Under the pieces are notes generated by a model. The model made no database searches, had not been told where the DNA came from, and was given only the letters and a program-made list of their open reading frames with translations. A stretch of 64,000 bases of DNA from Pseudomonas sp. UBA4617 (lineage in GTDB: Bacteria; Pseudomonadota; Gammaproteobacteria; Pseudomonadales; Pseudomonadaceae), in the NCBI RefSeq assembly GCF_002386445.1, contig NZ_DGIR01000046.1, forward strand, positions 1 to 64,000, given 5' to 3'. Numbering within the stretch: the first letter of the stretch is position 1; the number at the start of each line of letters is the position of its first letter. The position numbers were made by a program, and so were the translations under genes. Shown here piece after piece: positions 33,804 through 43,306 of this stretch.

Positions 33804-35171
33804 ATGTCACTCGATATCGTTATTCTCGCTGCCGGCCAAGGCACCCGCATGCGCTCGGCGCTGCCCAAGGTGCTGCACCCGGTAGCCGGCAATTCCATGC
33901 TCGGCCATGTTATCCACACTGCGCGTCAGCTTCAGCCGCAAGGTATCCACGTGGTCATTGGCCATGGAGCCGAGCTGGTACGCGAGCGCCTGGCCGCTGA
34001 CGATCTTGATTTCGTCATGCAGGACAAGCAGCTGGGCACCGGTCATGCGGTTGCCCAGGCATTGCCGGCCCTGACTGCCGACACCGTGCTGGTGCTATAT
34101 GGCGACGTGCCTCTGATCGAGGTGGAAACGCTGCAGCGGCTGCTGGCCAAGGCCAATCCCCAGCAACTGGGCCTGCTCACGGTCACTCTGGAAGATCCGA
34201 CCGGTTATGGCCGTATTGTGCGGGACGAGCACGGCAAGGTGACCGCTATCGTTGAGCACAAGGACGCCAACGATGCGCAGAAAGCGATCAAGGAAGGCAA
34301 CACTGGCATTCTGGCCCTGCCGGCCGCCCGGCTGGCGGACTGGATGGGGCGTCTGTCGAACAACAATGCCCAGGGCGAGTACTACCTGACCGATGTCATT
34401 GCCATGGCAGTGGCCGATGGCCTGGTGGTGGCTACCGAACAGCCGCACGACCCGATGGAAGTGCAAGGCGCCAATGACCGCCGCCAGCTGTCCGAGCTGG
34501 AACGTCACTACCAGTTGCGCGAAGGCCGTCGCTTGATGGCCCAAGGGGTGACCCTGCGCGACCCGGCACGCTTCGATGTCCGCGGTGAAGTGACCGTCGG
34601 CCGCGACGTGCTGATCGACATCAACGTGATTCTCGAAGGCAAGGTCGTCATCGAGGATGACGTACAGATCGGCCCGAACTGCGTGATCAAGAATACGACC
34701 CTGCGCAAAGGCGCAGTGGTCAAGGCCAACAGCCACCTTGAAGGCGCCGTGATGGGCGAGGGCAGCGACGCCGGCCCGTTCGCCCGCCTGCGCCCGGGCA
34801 GCGTGCTGGACGCCAAGGCCCATGTGGGTAACTTCGTCGAACTGAAAAACGCCCATTTGGGCGAAGGAGCCAAGGCCGGGCACCTGACCTATCTGGGTGA
34901 TGCCGAAATCGGCGCGCGTACCAACATTGGTGCCGGCACTATCACCTGCAACTACGATGGGGCCAACAAGTTCAAGACCGTGATGGGCGAAGACGTCTTC
35001 ATCGGCTCGAACAACTCGCTGGTCGCGCCAGTGGATATCCAGACGGGTGCTACCACTGCAGCCGGTTCGACCATCACCCAGACCGTTGAAGCTGGCGACC
35101 TGGCGGTGGCCCGGGCGCGCCAGCGCAACATCGCGGGCTGGAAGCGACCAGAGAAGATCAAGAAAAGTTGA
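33804..35171 (+). CDS. glmU: Bifunctional UDP-GlcNAc pyrophosphorylase / glucosamine-1-phosphate N-acetyltransferase GlmU
   Basis: The protein has 455 residues. The N-terminal uridyltransferase domain has LAAGQGTRMRSALPKVLHPV. The C-terminal left-handed beta-helix acetyltransferase domain has repeated hexapeptides (DVQIGPNCVIKNTTLRKGAV) and GAGTITCNYDGANK. It makes UDP-GlcNAc for peptidoglycan and lipopolysaccharide. It sits after the atp operon, upstream of glmR-glmS. Confidence 0.98.
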   Translation: MSLDIVILAAGQGTRMRSALPKVLHPVAGNSMLGHVIHTARQLQPQGIHVVIGHGAELVRERLAADDLDFVMQDKQLGTGHAVAQALPALTADTVLVLYGDVPLIEVETLQRLLAKANPQQLGLLTVTLEDPTGYGRIVRDEHGKVTAIVEHKDANDAQKAIKEGNTGILALPAARLADWMGRLSNNNAQGEYYLTDVIAMAVADGLVVATEQPHDPMEVQGANDRRQLSELERHYQLREGRRLMAQGVTLRDPARFDVRGEVTVGRDVLIDINVILEGKVVIEDDVQIGPNCVIKNTTLRKGAVVKANSHLEGAVMGEGSDAGPFARLRPGSVLDAKAHVGNFVELKNAHLGEGAKAGHLTYLGDAEIGARTNIGAGTITCNYDGANKFKTVMGEDVFIGSNNSLVAPVDIQTGATTAAGSTITQTVEAGDLAVARARQRNIAGWKRPEKIKKS

Positions 35172-35198
35172 GTTATACACAGCTGTTTTGATCGAAAG

Positions 35199-35227
35199 CC
35201 GACTTATGTGAATAAGTCGGTTTTTTT
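35199..35227 (+). terminator. Rho-independent terminator after glmU
   Basis: CCGACTTAT GTGA ATAAGTCGG followed by seven T, 28 bases after glmU. It separates glmU from glmR-glmS. Confidence 0.93.
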
Positions 35228-35366
35228 ATTAGCAGTGCACCCTTTCTGAAGAATGTCGTTCCAACTGGGTGCCCATTTGTCCCTGAGCTTTATCCACAGC
35301 TTGACGAATCGTCCGTCTTAGGTTTTGATTGCCTTCATTATCTTTCGAACCGAAACTTAAGCGCTC

Positions 35367-36143
35367 ATGTCGAAACGAAACACTCCACAGCGCAGGCACA
35401 ACATTCTGGCGTTGCTCTGCGAGCAGGGCGAGGTGAGTGTTGACGCGTTGGCCAAGCGTTTCGCCACCTCGGAAGTTACCATTCGCAAGGACCTCGCCGC
35501 CCTCGAGACCAATGGTCTGCTGCTACGCCGCTACGGTGGCGCAGTTCCGGTGCCGCAAGAGCTGCTCGGTGAACCCGCCCAGCCTGTGTCTTCCTATAAA
35601 AGGGCGATAGCACGTGCCGCCGTCGGGCGCATTCGCGAACATGCGCGGATCATCATCGACAGCGGCAGCACCACCGCAGCCATGATTCCCGAACTGGGGC
35701 GCCAGCCTGGCCTGGTGGTGATGACCAATTCGCTGAACGTTGCACGTGCCATCTGCGACCTCGAACACGAACCGGTGCTGTTGATGACGGGCGGAACCTG
35801 GGACCCTCATTCCGAATCGTTCCAGGGCCAGGTGGCCGAGCAGGTATTGCGTTCCTACGATTTCGACCAGCTGTTCATCGGTGCCGACGGCATCGATCTC
35901 GGCCGTGGCACCACCACGTTCAACGAGTTGCTCGGGCTGAGCCGGGTCATGGCCGAAGTTGCCCGTGAAGTGATCGTGATGGTCGAGTCGGACAAAGTGG
36001 GGCGCAAGATCCCCAACCTCGAGCTGCCCTGGGGCAGCGTACACACCCTTATTACTGACGAGCGCCTGCCCGCAGCGGCACGCGAACAAATTCAAGCCCG
36101 CGGCATCAACCTGATCTGCGCCGCGATCAGCCAGGAGCAATAA
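35367..36143 (+). CDS. glmR: DeoR-family transcriptional regulator GlmR
   Basis: The protein has 258 residues. The N-terminal DeoR winged helix is visible (VDALAKRFATSEVTIRKDLA, LLRRYGGAVP). A sugar-phosphate sensor domain follows (IIIDSGSTTAAMIPEL, FIGADGIDLGRGTTTFNE). It lies 3 bases before glmS and is probably co-transcribed, so control of amino-sugar supply is a fair inference; P. aeruginosa names the equivalent gene glmR. Confidence 0.88.
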   Translation: MSKRNTPQRRHNILALLCEQGEVSVDALAKRFATSEVTIRKDLAALETNGLLLRRYGGAVPVPQELLGEPAQPVSSYKRAIARAAVGRIREHARIIIDSGSTTAAMIPELGRQPGLVVMTNSLNVARAICDLEHEPVLLMTGGTWDPHSESFQGQVAEQVLRSYDFDQLFIGADGIDLGRGTTTFNELLGLSRVMAEVAREVIVMVESDKVGRKIPNLELPWGSVHTLITDERLPAAAREQIQARGINLICAAISQEQ

Positions 36144-36146
36144 ACC

Positions 36147-37982
36147 ATGTGTGGAATCGTTGGTGCCGTAGCCGAGCGCAACATCACAGCCATCCTGATC
36201 GAAGGCCTCAAGCGTCTTGAGTACCGCGGGTACGACAGCGCCGGCCTGGCCGTGCTCACTTCGAGTGGTGAATTGCAGCGCCGCCGCCGTATCGGCAAGG
36301 TCAGCGAACTGGAGGCCGCGGTTGCTGCCGAACCGCTGTCTGGCCAGCTGGGCATCGCCCACACCCGCTGGGCCACCCACGGTGCGCCCACCGAGGGCAA
36401 TGCCCACCCGCACTTCTCGAACAATGAAGTGGCCGTGGTGCACAACGGCATCATCGAGAACCATGAAGAACTGCGCGAAGAGCTGAAGGGCCTTGGCTAT
36501 GTCTTCACTTCGCAGACCGATACCGAAGTCATCGTCCACTTGATCCACCATACCCTGAAGACCACCCCGGACCTGACCGATGCGCTGAAGGCCGCTGTGA
36601 AGCGCCTGCATGGTGCCTACGGCCTGGCGCTGATCAGTGCCAGCCAGCCTGACCGCCTGGTAGCGGCCCGCAGCGGCAGCCCGCTGGTCATCGGCCTGGG
36701 CCTGGGTGAGAACTTCCTTGCCTCCGACCAGCTGGCCCTGCGCCAGGTCACCGACCGCTTCATGTACCTGGAAGAGGGCGACATCGCCGAAATTCGCCGT
36801 GATCAGGTTTCCATCTGGGACCAGGACGGCCACAAGGTCCAGCGCGAAACCGTGCAGTACCACGAAGGTGCCGAAGCCGCCGACAAGGGAACCTACCGTC
36901 ACTTCATGCTCAAGGAAATTCACGAGCAGCCAAGCGTGGTGCAGCGTACCCTGGAAGGCCGCCTGGGCAAGGACAGCGTGATGGTCCAGGCCTTCGGCCC
37001 GCAGGCTGCTGAACTGTTCGCCAAGGTGCGCAACGTGCAGATCGTTGCCTGCGGCACCAGCTATCATGCTGGCATGGTCGCCCGTTACTGGCTGGAAAGC
37101 CTGGCCGGCATCCCGTGCCAGGTTGAAGTGGCCAGCGAGTTCCGCTACCGCAAGGTAGTGGTGCAGCCAGACACGCTGTTCGTCTCCATTTCGCAGTCTG
37201 GGGAAACCGCCGATACCCTGGCCGCGCTGCGTAACGCCAAGGAGCTGGGCTTCCTCGGCAGCCTGGCAATCTGCAACGTGGGCATCAGCTCGCTGGTGCG
37301 TGAGTCGGACCTGACCCTGCTTACCCTGGCTGGCCCGGAAATCGGCGTGGCCTCGACCAAAGCCTTCACCACCCAGCTGGTATCGCTGATGCTGCTGACC
37401 TTGGCCCTGGGCCAAGTGCGAGGTACCCTGGAAGCCGGGGTCGAAGCCGGGCTGGTAGAGGAGCTGCGTCGCCTGCCGGCACGCCTGGGTGAAGCCTTGG
37501 CCATGGATGCAACCGTCGAGAAAATCGCCGAACTGTTCGCCGACAAGCACCACACCTTGTTCCTCGGCCGCGGTGCGCAATACCCGGTAGCAATGGAAGG
37601 TGCGCTCAAGCTCAAGGAAATCTCCTACATCCATGCTGAAGCTTACCCGGCTGGCGAACTGAAGCACGGCCCGCTGGCCCTGGTGGACAATGACATGCCC
37701 GTGGTCACCGTGGCGCCGAACAATGAACTGCTGGAAAAGCTCAAATCCAACCTGCAGGAAGTGCGTGCGCGTGGTGGTGAGCTGGTGGTGTTCGCCGACG
37801 AACAGGCTGGCATGACCAACGGCGAAGGTACCCACGTGATCAAGGTGCCGCACATTGCGGACGCCTTGGCACCGATTCTCTACACCATTCCGCTGCAGTT
37901 GTTGTCGTACTACGTTGCAGTGCTCAAGGGCACTGACGTGGACCAGCCGCGGAATCTGGCGAAGTCGGTTACGGTCGAGTAA
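36147..37982 (+). CDS. glmS: Glutamine-fructose-6-phosphate aminotransferase GlmS
   Basis: The protein has 611 residues. The glutaminase domain starts MCGIVGAVAERN, with Cys2 (Cys1 after Met removal) as nucleophile. Two SIS isomerase domains follow (IVACGTSYHAGMVARYW; LFLGRGAQYPVAMEGALKLK). The C-terminus DQPRNLAKSVTVE is the segment whose DNA is read by Tn7 TnsD. It makes glucosamine-6-phosphate. No transposon follows it in this window. Confidence 0.99.
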   Translation: MCGIVGAVAERNITAILIEGLKRLEYRGYDSAGLAVLTSSGELQRRRRIGKVSELEAAVAAEPLSGQLGIAHTRWATHGAPTEGNAHPHFSNNEVAVVHNGIIENHEELREELKGLGYVFTSQTDTEVIVHLIHHTLKTTPDLTDALKAAVKRLHGAYGLALISASQPDRLVAARSGSPLVIGLGLGENFLASDQLALRQVTDRFMYLEEGDIAEIRRDQVSIWDQDGHKVQRETVQYHEGAEAADKGTYRHFMLKEIHEQPSVVQRTLEGRLGKDSVMVQAFGPQAAELFAKVRNVQIVACGTSYHAGMVARYWLESLAGIPCQVEVASEFRYRKVVVQPDTLFVSISQSGETADTLAALRNAKELGFLGSLAICNVGISSLVRESDLTLLTLAGPEIGVASTKAFTTQLVSLMLLTLALGQVRGTLEAGVEAGLVEELRRLPARLGEALAMDATVEKIAELFADKHHTLFLGRGAQYPVAMEGALKLKEISYIHAEAYPAGELKHGPLALVDNDMPVVTVAPNNELLEKLKSNLQEVRARGGELVVFADEQAGMTNGEGTHVIKVPHIADALAPILYTIPLQLLSYYVAVLKGTDVDQPRNLAKSVTVE

Positions 37983-38291
37983 GGCGCAAGCCGGGGGCGA
38001 TCAATGCTGTGGTTGCACCGGCTAGCCCAAGTCCAGCTTTCGGGCTGGACTGCGGTAGCAGAAACAGAGTCCTCTCGGTCCTTGAATCAAGGATTCTTAG
38101 GTCTGCTCCTCGATTTAGCCCCAAACACCCCGGTGTCTTCTGGCGATGCAACTGGAAGGCACTGGCAATGCACTCCTGCTGACGGAACACCGCCCAACAA
38201 CATTCCAAGCACAACGCCGCTCAGGCCAATGCAGGGCCATAGCAGCCTCGGGTCGTGAAAGGGCCGCAATGCAGCCCCTCGCAGCCCAGCC
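37983..38291. other. glmS-lpd intergenic region containing the predicted attTn7 position
   Basis: About 310 bases without a supported gene between convergent glmS and lpd. Classical Tn7 inserts about 25 bases after the glmS stop (here near 38007). No transposon end or tns gene is seen, so the site looks unoccupied. A stem-loop (AGTCCAGC at 38030-38037 with GCTGGACT at 38044-38051) may be the glmS terminator, although it lacks a T run. Confidence 0.6.
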
Positions 38292-39692
38292 TCAGATCTG
38301 CATCGCCATGCCATCCACATTCATCGCTGCCTGGCGCAAGGCCTCGGAGCGGGTCGGGTGGGGGTGGCAGGTGAGGGCGATGTCCTCTGCCGAGGCCGAG
38401 AATTCCATGGCCACGCAGAACTCACCAATCATCTCGCTGACACTTGGGCCGACCAGGTGAACCCCCAGCACTTCATCGGTCTGGGCATCAGCGATGACCT
38501 TGGCGAAACCTTCGGTCTCATGGTTGATCTTGGCACGGCTGTTTGCAGTGAAGGGGAACTTGCCGACCTTGTAGGCACGGCCTTCGGCCTTGAGTTGCTC
38601 TTCGGTCTTGCCCACGCTGGCCAGCTCCGGGCGCGTGTAGATCACACCCGGGATAAGGTTGTAGTTGACCTCATGGGGCTTGCCGGCGATGCGTTCGATG
38701 CAGGCCACCGCTTCGTCTTCGGCCTTGTGCGCCAGCATCGGGCCAGAAGTGACGTCGCCAATGACCCAGATGCCCGGCACGGACGTGCGGTGGTTGTCGT
38801 TGCCGAGCATGCCGCGCTGGTCGGTTGCCAGGCCCACGCTTTCCAGGTTCAGCCCTTGGGTATAGGGACGGCGGCCGATGGCAACCAGTACGTAGTCGGC
38901 CTGCAGCGTTTCTGCGTTGCCGCCAGCGGCGGGCTCCAGGGTCAGGCTGACGCCTTCTGCGCTGGCGTTGGCCTGGGTCACCTTGCTGCCCAACTTGAAC
39001 ACCATGCCTTGCTTGGCCAGTGCCTTCTGCAGGGTCTTGGCGGTTTCTTCGTCGGTGCCCGGGCAGATGCGGTCGAGGTATTCGATGACCGTTACCTGGC
39101 TGCCCAAGCGTCGCCATACCGAACCCAGCTCTAGGCCGATGACGCCGGCACCGATGACTATCAGGTGCTTGGGTACCTGTGGCAGCGACAGTGCGCCGGT
39201 CGAGTCGATGATGCGCTGGTTGTCAATGGTCACGCCTGGCAACGGTGTCGGCTCGGAGCCAGTGGCAATCACGATGTCCTTGGCCTGTAATGCAGTTTCG
39301 CTGCCGTCCTCGGCCTTGACCACGACCTTGCCAATGCCATCCAGGCGACCCCAGCCCTTGATCCAGTCAACCTTGTTCTTGCGAAACAGGTACTCGATGC
39401 CCTTGGTCAGGCCGGTCACGCTCTCGTCCTTCTGCTTCATCATCTGGCCGAGGTTGAGGTTAGGTTTTACCTCGATACCGAGGTGAGCAAATTCGCCACC
39501 GCTGGCGGCTTCGTAGAGCTCGGACGCATGCAGCAATGCCTTGGAAGGCATGCAACCGACGTTCAGGCAGGTGCCGCCGAGGGTCGAGCGGCCTTCCACG
39601 CAGGCAACGCTCAGGCCTAGTTGGCCGGCACGGATGGCTGCGTTGTAGCCGCCAGGGCCGCCGCCAATGATCACCACGTCATAGGATTTCAT
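38292..39692 (-). CDS. lpd: Dihydrolipoamide dehydrogenase (E3)
   Basis: The protein has 466 residues. It is a pyridine nucleotide-disulphide oxidoreductase: FAD motif VVIIGGGPGGYNAAIRAGQL, redox-active disulphide GGTCLNVGCMPSK, NAD motif VIGAGVIGLELGSVW, and C-terminal HPHPTRSEALRQAA with the catalytic His. It reoxidises lipoyl groups of 2-oxo acid dehydrogenase complexes. No E1 or E2 genes are nearby, so this is a stand-alone copy; P. putida has several lpd genes. The ATG at 39692 has GGAG upstream. A GntR-type palindrome lies 60 bases upstream. Confidence 0.95.
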   Translation of the reverse strand: MKSYDVVIIGGGPGGYNAAIRAGQLGLSVACVEGRSTLGGTCLNVGCMPSKALLHASELYEAASGGEFAHLGIEVKPNLNLGQMMKQKDESVTGLTKGIEYLFRKNKVDWIKGWGRLDGIGKVVVKAEDGSETALQAKDIVIATGSEPTPLPGVTIDNQRIIDSTGALSLPQVPKHLIVIGAGVIGLELGSVWRRLGSQVTVIEYLDRICPGTDEETAKTLQKALAKQGMVFKLGSKVTQANASAEGVSLTLEPAAGGNAETLQADYVLVAIGRRPYTQGLNLESVGLATDQRGMLGNDNHRTSVPGIWVIGDVTSGPMLAHKAEDEAVACIERIAGKPHEVNYNLIPGVIYTRPELASVGKTEEQLKAEGRAYKVGKFPFTANSRAKINHETEGFAKVIADAQTDEVLGVHLVGPSVSEMIGEFCVAMEFSASAEDIALTCHPHPTRSEALRQAAMNVDGMAMQI

Positions 39693-39752
39693 AGGTTCAA
39701 CTCCAGGATGAAGAAGTGGGCTAGGGGCACAAGGGTAAGCTGAGACGTGCGA

Positions 39753-39764
39753 ATTGTATACAAT
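39753..39764. promoter_or_regulatory. Palindromic operator ATTGTATACAAT upstream of lpd
   Basis: This is a perfect 12-base palindrome, 60 bases upstream of lpd, resembling the operators of FadR-subfamily GntR repressors (TTGTATACAA core). Confidence 0.55.
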
Positions 39765-39899
39765 CTGCAGGCTAGGTAAGATCAGCTGGTTCTAGACCAT
39801 GGTCTCGTATAAAGGAAACATCCCACGAATGAACTACTCTGTTCCGGCGACGTTCGAAATTTAAGGCGTCGTGGCCAAATACGGACAGGAGGGTCGTTC

Positions 39900-41084
39900 A
39901 TGCTTGCGCAACTTCCACCGGCACTGCAGAGCCTGCATCTGCCGCTGCGGCTGAAACTGTGGGACGGTAACCAGTTCGATCTGGGGCCCAGCCCGCAGGT
40001 CACAATCCTGGTCAAGGAGCCACAGCTGATCAGCCAGTTGAGCCACCCAAGCATGGACCAGCTGGGCACGGCATTCGTCGAGGGCAAGCTGGAGCTGGAA
40101 GGGGATATCGGTGAAGCCATACGCGTGTGCGATGAGCTGAGCGAAGCGCTGCTGACCGAGGAGGATCAGGCGCCACCGCAACGGCAAGCCCACGACAAGA
40201 GCACTGACGCCGAAGCCATTTCCTACCACTATGACGTTTCCAACGCGTTCTACCAGTTGTGGCTGGATCAGGACATGGCCTACTCGTGCGCCTATTTCCG
40301 CGAGCCGGACAACACGCTCGATCAGGCGCAGCAGGACAAGTTCGATCACTTGTGTCGCAAGTTGCGCCTGGACGCCGGCGACTATCTGCTCGACGTTGGC
40401 TGTGGCTGGGGTGGGCTGGCGCGTTTCGCTGCCCGTGAGTATGGCGCCAAGGTGTTCGGCATCACCTTGAGCAAGGAGCAGCTGAAGCTCGGCCAGGAGC
40501 GTGTCAAGGCAGAAGACCTCGACGGCAAGGTGGAACTGAAGATCCTTGACTACCGTGACCTGCCGCAGGACGGCCGCTTCGACAAGGTGGTCAGCGTTGG
40601 CATGTTCGAGCATGTGGGCCACGCCAACCTGGCGCTGTATTGCAATAAGCTGTTCGGTGCCGTGAAGGAAGGCGGCCTGGTGATGAACCACGGCATCACC
40701 GCCAAGCACGTCGATGGCCGCCCGGTCGGGCGTGGTGCTGGCGACTTCATCGACCGCTACGTGTTCCCTCATGGCGAACTGCCGCACCTGTCGATGATCA
40801 GTGCCAGCATTTGTGAAGCGGGATTGGAAGTGGTGGACGTGGAAAGCTTGCGTCTGCACTACGCCAAGACCCTGCACCACTGGAGCGAGAACCTGGAAAA
40901 CCAGCTGCACAAGGCCGCGGACCTGGTGCCTGAGAAGACTTTGCGCATCTGGCGCCTGTACCTGGCCGGGTGTGCCTACGCCTTCGAAAAGGGCTGGATC
41001 AACCTGCACCAGATTCTGGCAGTGAAGCCATACGCCGATGGGCATCACGACCTGCCCTGGACGCGTGAAGACCTTTATCGCTGA
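39900..41084 (+). CDS. cfa: Cyclopropane-fatty-acyl-phospholipid synthase family protein
   Basis: The protein has 394 residues. It is a SAM-dependent methyltransferase that adds methylene to unsaturated acyl chains of phospholipids. The SAM site is LLDVGCGWGGLARFAAREYG (about 165-184). An N-terminal lipid-binding domain (about 1-95) precedes YHYDVSNAFYQLWLD, and MFEHVGHAN follows. The ATG at 39900 has AGGAGGG upstream. It is monocistronic, facing cls tail to tail. Confidence 0.93.
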   Translation: MLAQLPPALQSLHLPLRLKLWDGNQFDLGPSPQVTILVKEPQLISQLSHPSMDQLGTAFVEGKLELEGDIGEAIRVCDELSEALLTEEDQAPPQRQAHDKSTDAEAISYHYDVSNAFYQLWLDQDMAYSCAYFREPDNTLDQAQQDKFDHLCRKLRLDAGDYLLDVGCGWGGLARFAAREYGAKVFGITLSKEQLKLGQERVKAEDLDGKVELKILDYRDLPQDGRFDKVVSVGMFEHVGHANLALYCNKLFGAVKEGGLVMNHGITAKHVDGRPVGRGAGDFIDRYVFPHGELPHLSMISASICEAGLEVVDVESLRLHYAKTLHHWSENLENQLHKAADLVPEKTLRIWRLYLAGCAYAFEKGWINLHQILAVKPYADGHHDLPWTREDLYR

Positions 41085-41206
41085 CTTTGCCTGCTTCACC
41101 GTGGGGCGGGTTTACTCGTGAAAGCGCCAGTGATTGTACCGGCGTATTTACGCGTATACCCGTTCCCGCAAGGCTCGTGACGCGCAGCAGAAATTGCGTC
41201 CACTCC

Positions 41207-42646
41207 TTACAGGATCGGCGAAATCAGCCGGGCTATCCGCATCCCCAGTTGCTGTAGCCGATGGGTGTCACGGCTGTCCTCCGCGGTTATTTCCCGGGCC
41301 TGTTCAAAGTCATTGATCAACATGGTCTCGACCTGGTCGGCGAAGCTGCGGTCTACCGTCAACAGAGTTATTTCGAAGTTCAGGCGGAACGAGCGGTTGT
41401 CGAGGTTGGCGCTGCCGATCGCGCTGATCTCGTCATCCACCAGCACCACCTTCTGGTGCAGGAAGCCGGGTTGGTAGCGGAACATGCGCACCCCGGCACG
41501 CACCGCTTCGAAGGCAAACAGGCTGGACGCGGCATAGACGATGCGGTGATCGGGGCGTGACGGTATCAACACGCGTACATCGACCCCGCGCAGTACCGCC
41601 AGGCGCAACGCGGCGAATACCGCTTCGTCGGGGATGAAGTACGGGCTGGTGATCCACACTCGCCGGGTGGCTGAATGAATCGCTTCGATGAAGAACAACG
41701 AGCAGGTTTCCTGTGGGTCTGCCGGACCACTTGCCAAGGCCTGACAGAGCACGCCGTCGTCCGGGTAGGCGTCCGGCAGGATCAGTGGAGGCAACTGGCG
41801 CGTGGCCCAATACCAATCCTCGGCGAATGACTCTTGCAGGCACGCCAACACCGGCCCGGTGATCTGGACATGGGTATCGCGCCAGGGCGAGAGCTGCGGG
41901 CGTGCGCCCAGGTATTCATCGCCCACGTTATGGCCACCGACGAAACCAAGCAGGCCATCCACCACCACGATCTTGCGGTGGTTGCGAAAGTTTACCTGGA
42001 AGCGGTTGAACCAGCCTCGGCGAGTGGCAAAGGCATGGATCTGCACACCACCTTCACGCAAGACCTGACTGTAGCTTGCCGGCAGGGCGTGGCTGCCGAC
42101 CCGGTCGTACAGGACGAATATCTGCACGCCTTCGGCAGCCTTGCGCAGCAGCAGTTGCTGCAGCGCCTTACCGAGGCTGTCGTCATGGATGATGAAGAAC
42201 TGGACCAGCACCACATCGCGGGCATTTTCGATGGCAGTGAAGATGGCATCGAACGTTGCTTTCCCGTCGATCAGCAGCTTCACCTGGTTGTTCGCCAGGC
42301 AAGGCATGCGGCCAAGCTTGGGCATGGCACGCAAGGCTGCGTAGCTTTCCGACTCGCGGGCGGTGAGAGCCTCTTCTACCCAGGGCCGCCAGTTCAGGTT
42401 GGCCATGGCAACGTGCATTTCCTGGTTGGCTTGGCGCCTGGCCTTGATGTAGGCATAGAACGAGCGTGCACCGAAAACCAGGTAGGGAATCAAGGTGAGG
42501 TAGGGAATGAAGAACAATGGCATGGCCCAGGCAATTGCACCTTGGGCAGTGCGCACGGTGAATAGTGCATGAAGTGCTGCGACGATACCCAGCAGGTGAA
42601 TCAGGCCGAGTAGATAACCGAAGAAGTAGGGGCTGTGGTAATCCAT
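41207..42646 (-). CDS. cls: Cardiolipin synthase (Cls)
   Basis: The protein has 479 residues. Two N-terminal transmembrane helices (LLGLIHLLGIVAALHALF; AIAWAMPLFFIPYLTLIPYL) precede two phospholipase D HKD motifs, NHRKIVVVDG and HQKVVLVDD with GSANLDNRS. It condenses phosphatidylglycerol into cardiolipin in the inner membrane. I chose the ATG at 42646 (MDYHSPYF), since AGGA lies 5 bases upstream; 42652 is too close to it. Confidence 0.96.
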   Translation of the reverse strand: MDYHSPYFFGYLLGLIHLLGIVAALHALFTVRTAQGAIAWAMPLFFIPYLTLIPYLVFGARSFYAYIKARRQANQEMHVAMANLNWRPWVEEALTARESESYAALRAMPKLGRMPCLANNQVKLLIDGKATFDAIFTAIENARDVVLVQFFIIHDDSLGKALQQLLLRKAAEGVQIFVLYDRVGSHALPASYSQVLREGGVQIHAFATRRGWFNRFQVNFRNHRKIVVVDGLLGFVGGHNVGDEYLGARPQLSPWRDTHVQITGPVLACLQESFAEDWYWATRQLPPLILPDAYPDDGVLCQALASGPADPQETCSLFFIEAIHSATRRVWITSPYFIPDEAVFAALRLAVLRGVDVRVLIPSRPDHRIVYAASSLFAFEAVRAGVRMFRYQPGFLHQKVVLVDDEISAIGSANLDNRSFRLNFEITLLTVDRSFADQVETMLINDFEQAREITAEDSRDTHRLQQLGMRIARLISPIL

Positions 42647-42778
42647 ATGCATCCTGCTTGCCGAGTATACATTGAGTAACAGAACACGTTCCCGCTCTGC
42701 CTTGCAACCTGCAGGTGGATTTGGCGTCTAAGGCTCAGCCCGGCCCGGTTGGCCGGCTTTCCCCAGGAGCGTTCGTCC

Positions 42779-43306
42779 ATGAAGATTCGTCTGCCACTGT
42801 TGGCTTTGGCCCTAGCTATGAGCAGCCCGCTGGTGCATGCGCAAATGCTGCAGCCAGGTTTGTGGGAGCTGACCACCAGCAACATGCAGGTCGATGGCAA
42901 GCCGTTACCTGATATGGAATTCATGCTCGGCCAGTTGAAGAACCTGCCGCCGGAACAGCGCGCGATGATGGAAGGCGTGCTGGCTAAGCAAGGTGTCACT
43001 GTCGGCGGTAAGGGGGTGCGTTCTTGCCTGACCCCGGAGCAAGTAGCCACCAATGACATTCCGTTGCAGGACCCTAAGTCCGGTTGTACCCAGAAGATTA
43101 CCGACCGCACCGGCAATGTGTGGAAGTTCCAGTTCAGCTGCCCGCGTGCACAGGGCACTGGTCAGGCGACGTTCCTAAGCGACCGCGAGTTCACTACACA
43201 AGTGAACGGCACGTTCAACGCTTCGGGTGTGCAACAGCAAGGCAGTATGAATACCCGTGCCGTGTGGTTGGGGAATGACTGCGGTTCGGTCAAGCCGCGT
43301 AGCTGA
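42779..43306 (+). CDS. DUF3617 domain periplasmic protein
   Basis: The protein has 175 residues. A signal peptide (MKIRLPLLALALAMSSPLVHA) is followed by QMLQPGLWELTTSNMQVDGK and a Cys-containing core (SCLTPEQ, GCTQKI, FSCPRAQG), the DUF3617 pattern. CAGGAG lies upstream of the ATG at 42779. Function is unknown. Its last 17 bases overlap the convergent folE2 gene. Confidence 0.8.
   Translation: MKIRLPLLALALAMSSPLVHAQMLQPGLWELTTSNMQVDGKPLPDMEFMLGQLKNLPPEQRAMMEGVLAKQGVTVGGKGVRSCLTPEQVATNDIPLQDPKSGCTQKITDRTGNVWKFQFSCPRAQGTGQATFLSDREFTTQVNGTFNASGVQQQGSMNTRAVWLGNDCGSVKPRS

Noticed and set aside
35523..37853. Long minus-strand frame (about 776 codons) opposite glmR-glmS
   Set aside because: Shadow of conserved genes, same cause as other antisense frames.
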